Of a stretch of DNA of 48,164 bases, positions 44,402 to 48,164 are shown one piece after another. Within the stretch, counting starts at the first letter, position 1, and every line of letters starts with the position of its first letter. Location: NCBI GenBank assembly GCA_051453625.1, contig JBOZIK010000001.1:237300979-237349142 (forward strand), written 5' to 3'. The notes under the pieces are model-generated. The model did not search any database. It was given only the letters and a program-made list of their open reading frames with translations, and was not told the DNA's origin. The translations under genes were made by a program, and so were the position numbers. Origin of the DNA: Welwitschia mirabilis. Taxonomy: Eukaryota; Gnetophyta; Gnetopsida; Welwitschiales.

Positions 44402-46079
44402 TACTACAATGTTCTATTACAAGTGCACTAATGCAAATATTCCTAAGAGAGGCCTTTGTAGTGTAATATGATAACTATGAGAACTCCACTAAAGAGTTAA
44501 TTGGCCATTATTATGCTACCAACTTACACATATTTAATATGATACTTTGAGTGGTTTTGTAGATTAAAAGATAGGTAACTACTTGATTTCTATAATAATG
44601 GAGAGATAAGATGTAAAGAATGAAAACATGAAATCTCCATAATTATTTACAGCATTTTGAGCTATTCTGAATACTTTACATTTTTTAGATAACTTCATGT
44701 AAAACATTGAGGCTAATGAAATAATTAAGGAATTAAAGACAATCATCCTCCTAATCATCTAGATGACTATATGGATGACCATGCAAAGAGTAGCAACTGT
44801 ATGCTGATTGTAGTCTATCTGGAATCTAATGTGAATTAATTATGAGGTGGCATTATTTTTTCTATCATACAAATGGCCAGCTAAATAATACTATTGTAAC
44901 ATCTATATTAAACATTCACTTATAGTTTCAAAGAGATGTGCCTTTCTATTTGTTTTTATTGTATGCTTATGATTCAATAAATATTGATCTCATCCTCCAC
45001 TCTTGCTTGTTTTTGTTTGCACTTAATATTATTATGACAAGAGATCAAATGTCTAGAGATCCATCCTTATAGTTGTAAAGAGATGTTTTATTTGGTGTTG
45101 GGTAGCATTTCCTTCATTGAAAGAGGGCTACTTTGTAACATGAATGTGGTTTGTGATTAATATAAGATACTTTTTTTTTCTAATTTTAATATGTGATTTT
45201 TTATCATCCTCATAGCTTATGTTACTTCTAATCTAGTGATATTGTCTTTAGTAATATAGGTTATGAGAACAACCTTTGTCAAGGTTGTACTTGGTTAATT
45301 TAGGTTATGTGCATTATCATTTCTTTTTCCTAGATTATCTTTATACAAGTGTATTATATTTTACTTTTATGCATTGCAAGTTATTTTTGTAGATTAGTAT
45401 GCAAGCATTTCTTTATGGAAACAACTCTCCTATTATGTACTTTAGCCTTTAATGAATTATGACATTTGGTTCACTTTCTTTATATTAGTGTGTTGTGTTT
45501 GTGCATTTTATTTTTGATTAATAGGATTTCACTCAAGATGTAATGTTGTATAAATATGCATTCCAATATTTTGGAACCATTGCTAGGAAAGGTTTCTTGA
45601 AGTTCAAGAGTTATCATTACTTTAATAAGTATTTTAGTTTGGATGCTTTCCTACAGTAGCATTATACTAGTATCTATAGCTAGGTTTTTGCTTTTTACAG
45701 TGTTAGTTTTTTTGTTTTTAAATAGAAGTTTTAATTTTGTTCTATAATAAAAATTCAATTATCCACTTCATCATCTAGATAATGTGTGATAACGATGGCC
45801 TCTATGCCTTAAGTTTTTTATTTCAATTTTCTATCAAAATGTTTTAGGGTTTTTTTCCATTGTCTCCTTTGTCATCCAAATAACTTAAGCAAATAACAAT
45901 TTACTTTTAGAGTTATTTATTTATGTCAGTCTTTTATTTCTATTTTTTGCATTTTTTCTTTTTTTTGGTATTTGTTTTTCTGTCATTTAGAATATCGTCC
46001 AAATGACTATAAGGATGACACTCTGTGCATTTGATACTAAGGATGTATGGTAAAATCCAATAAGAAAGACAAATACCAG
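44402..46079 (+). other. Non-coding LTR/leader-like DNA between two gypsy elements
   Basis: There are no coding domains. Possible parts are the 3' LTR of the element to the left and the 5' LTR plus leader of the one to the right. It contains GTCATCC/ATGAC-type motifs (44,740-44,790; 45,870-46,020), AATAAATATT at about 44,978, and TTTGGTGTTGGGTAGC at 45,092, whose first bases could be a decayed TGGCGCCG-type primer site. T-rich stretches around 45,170-45,210 and 45,700-45,970 resemble long non-coding leaders of Athila elements. The end of the left element's 5' LTR (ctatataagcatccatca) is not found here. Confidence 0.45.
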
Positions 46080-47714
46080 AGAGAGTGATTATTTATTGCT
46101 AAAAAATATTTAAGAAGATTTAATAGATCTGAAAACTGAATTAGGTAAACATAGCAAAAGTATACAAGAATTAGAATTTTCTACAATATCTACTTTAATT
46201 TATGCAGAGTTTGATTTTGCTACAGAATGTTTTTCAAATGATTGTTTAAATAAGATCTTCTCATTTTCAATAATGTTTACCTCATCCCAAAAGTAAAGCA
46301 ACCTGTCTCACTAAATCCACCCCTTATCATTAAAATCCTACAATTATTTCTACTCATACAAATGTTCATGTCATCCTTAGAGATCTCATAAAAAATAAGA
46401 AACATAAAATCCAAACTCCATTTAACTTACGAGTCCAAATGTATATCCTACATTTAGTGGTGAACTCGATGAAGATTCTTTGCAATACATTATCAACATG
46501 AAATAGTTAGTCCTTACTTTTCGAAATAGTAAAAAACGCATAAGTGATAGAATATACATGGTCATCTTCCCCATCACTTTAAAAGATAAATCAAAACTAT
46601 GACTTAAAACGTTTTTCCACAAAATCTTAAAATCTTAGAGTCAAGTTCAAAAAGCCTTTATCAAGAGATTTATAAATGAAACTCTCATCTAAAAATGTAA
46701 GAAAGAAGTCATCAACTTACAATAAATGCCTAATTAAGATTATGCCTCTACCTATCATAGATTCTTTGTTGCTTTACATTTGAATCTTATAGATGCCTTT
46801 TCAAAGGTAGAACTTATTAACTATTTTTATAGTGGATTAAGTAATCATATAAAGCAACTTGTATATTTTTCATGTGGAGGTAACTTGTTGAACCAAACTT
46901 TAGATGATTCTTGGAAAGTGTTGAAAGACTTGGTAGAAGTAAGTCAAACCTAGTCTAAACCTTCACTTAGAGTAAACTAAATCATAGATCAAATTGTTAA
47001 AGATTTAAAGGAGGTAAAACATATTAAAAATGAAATAAGAGCTGAAAATAAACCAACCAATGTCATAAAGGATTTTATTTCAAACTTAGAAAAGTATACA
47101 CAAATGATTCTTGATGCTAAAGTGGCAACTGAGAAGAGTGAAGTTGTAGTTCCTACCTATGATTTGTGTAAAGATAATTATCATGTCATCAAAGAATTTC
47201 CTTTACTTTGAGGAAGTATGTGCTTTTAACTAAAGCTCTTCAAAATATGACATAAACCAAAATCAAAGACATGTACAAAATTAAATAACTTACAACTAGG
47301 ATGAGTGAACAACCCAATTTCTAAAATTTTTAAATAAATAATCCTACTTTCTATTCTTTTAAAAAACTATTTAAGAACATGAACTTTCAATCTAATAACT
47401 CAAACAACTTAGTAAGCTTATCAATCTTCAAAACCATAGTGATCCTCTTAGGAATTTTATTGAGGAGTTGCAAAAATCACAAAAAAAGACAAAATTAAAT
47501 ATTAAAAATACAAACACAAACGTTGAAGACCTTGTGAGCATCCTATAATAAACTATGCTTGTTAAATAAAGACCACAAGGGTCTCTTATCACTCAATCTT
47601 TACCAAATCCAAATGAAGTTAAAAAAAATTGTAAGATGGTGACAAGAAGTGAAAATAACATAACTCCTTCCACTAATAAGGCTTCAAAATTATAAACTTA
47701 TAAAATGATAAATA
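46080..47714 (+). pseudogene. Athila-type gag
   Basis: After a worn N-terminus, the frame reads YPTFSGELDEDSLQYIINMK, a stop, ISDRIYMVIFPITLKDKSKL, a stop at a Trp site, LKTFFHKILKS, a stop, QVQKAFIKRFINETLI, CKKEVINLQ, then DYASTYHRFFVALHLNLIDA, FSKVELINYFYSGLSNHIKQ, FSCGGNLLNQTLDDSWKVL and KDLVEVSQT. This is the retrotransposon gag domain in full order. The C-terminal linker contains RPQGSLITQSLPNPNEVKKN (RPQG at 47,570-47,581) and CKMVTRSEN, as in Athila gag ends. About one stop per 25 codons, mostly at Trp, Gln and Glu positions, leaves it non-functional. An antisense open frame (46,422-46,622) is a shadow. Confidence 0.88.
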
Positions 47715-47814
47715 NNNNNNNNNNNNNNNNNNNNNNNNNNNNNNNNNNNNNNNNNNNNNNNNNNNNNNNNNNNNNNNNNNNNNNNNNNNNNNNNNNNNNN
47801 NNNNNNNNNNNNNN
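47715..47814. other. 100-N gap
   Basis: The gap lies between gag and protease of the last element. The flanking sequences are not copies of one another, so this gap probably hides unique element sequence. Confidence 0.99.
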
Positions 47815-48164
47815 ATTTTTGATGATCATCTAAAAGCCTTAATGCAAAGTGTAAGAATCAAATTATTATTTTAAAAAATTTTGCAAGAAAATCCAAGTAT
47901 TTTAAGTTATGGAAAAACTTAATTAAACAAGAACAAAAATGAACCATCCCTAGTAAAGTATTTTTAGATTAATCTATTAGCAACTTAGTTTTCTAAAAAT
48001 CTCTAAAGTTTAAAGATCTAAAAGCAATTACTGTAAATGTCACTTTAGAAGAAAACTATAGGATTAAGAAATCCTTGATTGATATTAGAGATATTATCAA
48101 CATCATACCCTTACATATTTATCATAGACTTGGTTTAAAAGAAAGAGTAGAAACTATATGGATT
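47815..48164 (+). pseudogene. Athila-type aspartic protease, truncated by window edge
   Basis: One frame reads ARKSKYFKLWKNLIKQEQK, a stop, IPSKVFLD, then LKFKDLKAITVNVTLEENY, RIKKSLIDIRDIINIIPLHI and YHRLGLKERVETIWI. The active-site triplet at 48,081-48,089 is D-I-R where the family has D-L/S-G: the Gly codon GGA has become AGA. The flanking INIIPLHIYHRLGL block is well conserved, so the identification is firm. Inactive. Confidence 0.85.

Larger units (their letters stand above)
46080..48164 (+). mobile_element. Athila-type Ty3/gypsy retrotransposon, 5' part, runs off the window
   Basis: Gag and the start of protease of a third plus-strand gypsy element are present. It is a different family from the one ending at 44,279: its gag is of the type with an F/Y-x-GL block, a GG.LL..TPD-SW-type block and an RPQGSL motif before the protease. 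RT, integrase and the 3' LTR must lie beyond 48,164. Confidence 0.82.

Noticed and set aside
46422-46622. 66-codon minus-strand open frame
   Set aside because: Antisense of the Athila-type gag, whose domain order is clear on the plus strand.
1-48164. Host protein-coding genes, tRNA or rRNA genes
   Set aside because: I saw no exon-like runs with plausible codon usage outside transposon domains, no tRNA cloverleaf box A/B pair and no rRNA-like GC-rich segment; a profile search could still find short diverged exons.

Overview
The window is a stretch of very AT-rich, CpG-poor plant nuclear DNA made almost entirely of decayed LTR retrotransposons, with simple and tandem repeats between them. I found no intact host gene, tRNA, rRNA or CRISPR array. 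Plant origin is inferred from the element types: a Sirevirus-like Ty1/copia element, a Tekay/Del-like chromovirus and Tat/Athila-like Ty3/gypsy elements, all known from land plants. The sequence does not identify the species. Twelve runs of N (10, 100, 348 or 479 bases) mark it as scaffolded draft sequence. Six of them lie between two near-identical copies of the same sequence, so several apparent repeats may be assembly artefacts.

Layout. 1-2,115: a gap-flanking duplication, unassigned DNA, and a tandem array of about five 100-bp units. 2,768-3,010 (+): a gypsy gag relic. 4,157-4,940: about sixteen 50-51-bp units, partly organised as a repeating A-B-C trimer. 4,941-11,802: mostly unassigned AT-rich DNA with a (CT)n tract. 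11,803-12,969 and 26,302-27,454: two colinear direct copies of a 1.15-kb LTR-like repeat, which bracket a 10.2-kb Sirevirus-like copia element on the minus strand (13,363-23,593). In that element both LTRs, the polypurine tract, gag, protease, integrase, reverse transcriptase and RNase H are recognisable, and so is a decayed extra frame before the 3' LTR. 27,454-32,030: LTR-like and unassigned DNA with gap-flanking duplications.

From 32,031 to the right edge three Ty3/gypsy relics lie head to tail on the plus strand. The first is a Tekay-like chromovirus (gag to chromodomain-like end, 32,031-36,040, then the start of its 3' LTR). The second is a Tat/Athila-type element (primer-binding-site-like sequence at 38,049, polypurine tract at 44,257). 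The third is the gag and start of protease of an Athila-type element running off the window at 48,164.

None of these elements could encode a working polyprotein. Stops and frameshifts are frequent. The stops often stand at Trp or Gln positions, and active-site Gly or Asp codons are changed by G-to-A or C-to-T transitions, the pattern expected from long-term deamination of methylated cytosine. I see no clearly new biological system. The observations most worth checking are the 50-bp higher-order array, the shared loss of catalytic residues, the duplicated RNase H, and the long decayed frame downstream of the copia RNase H.
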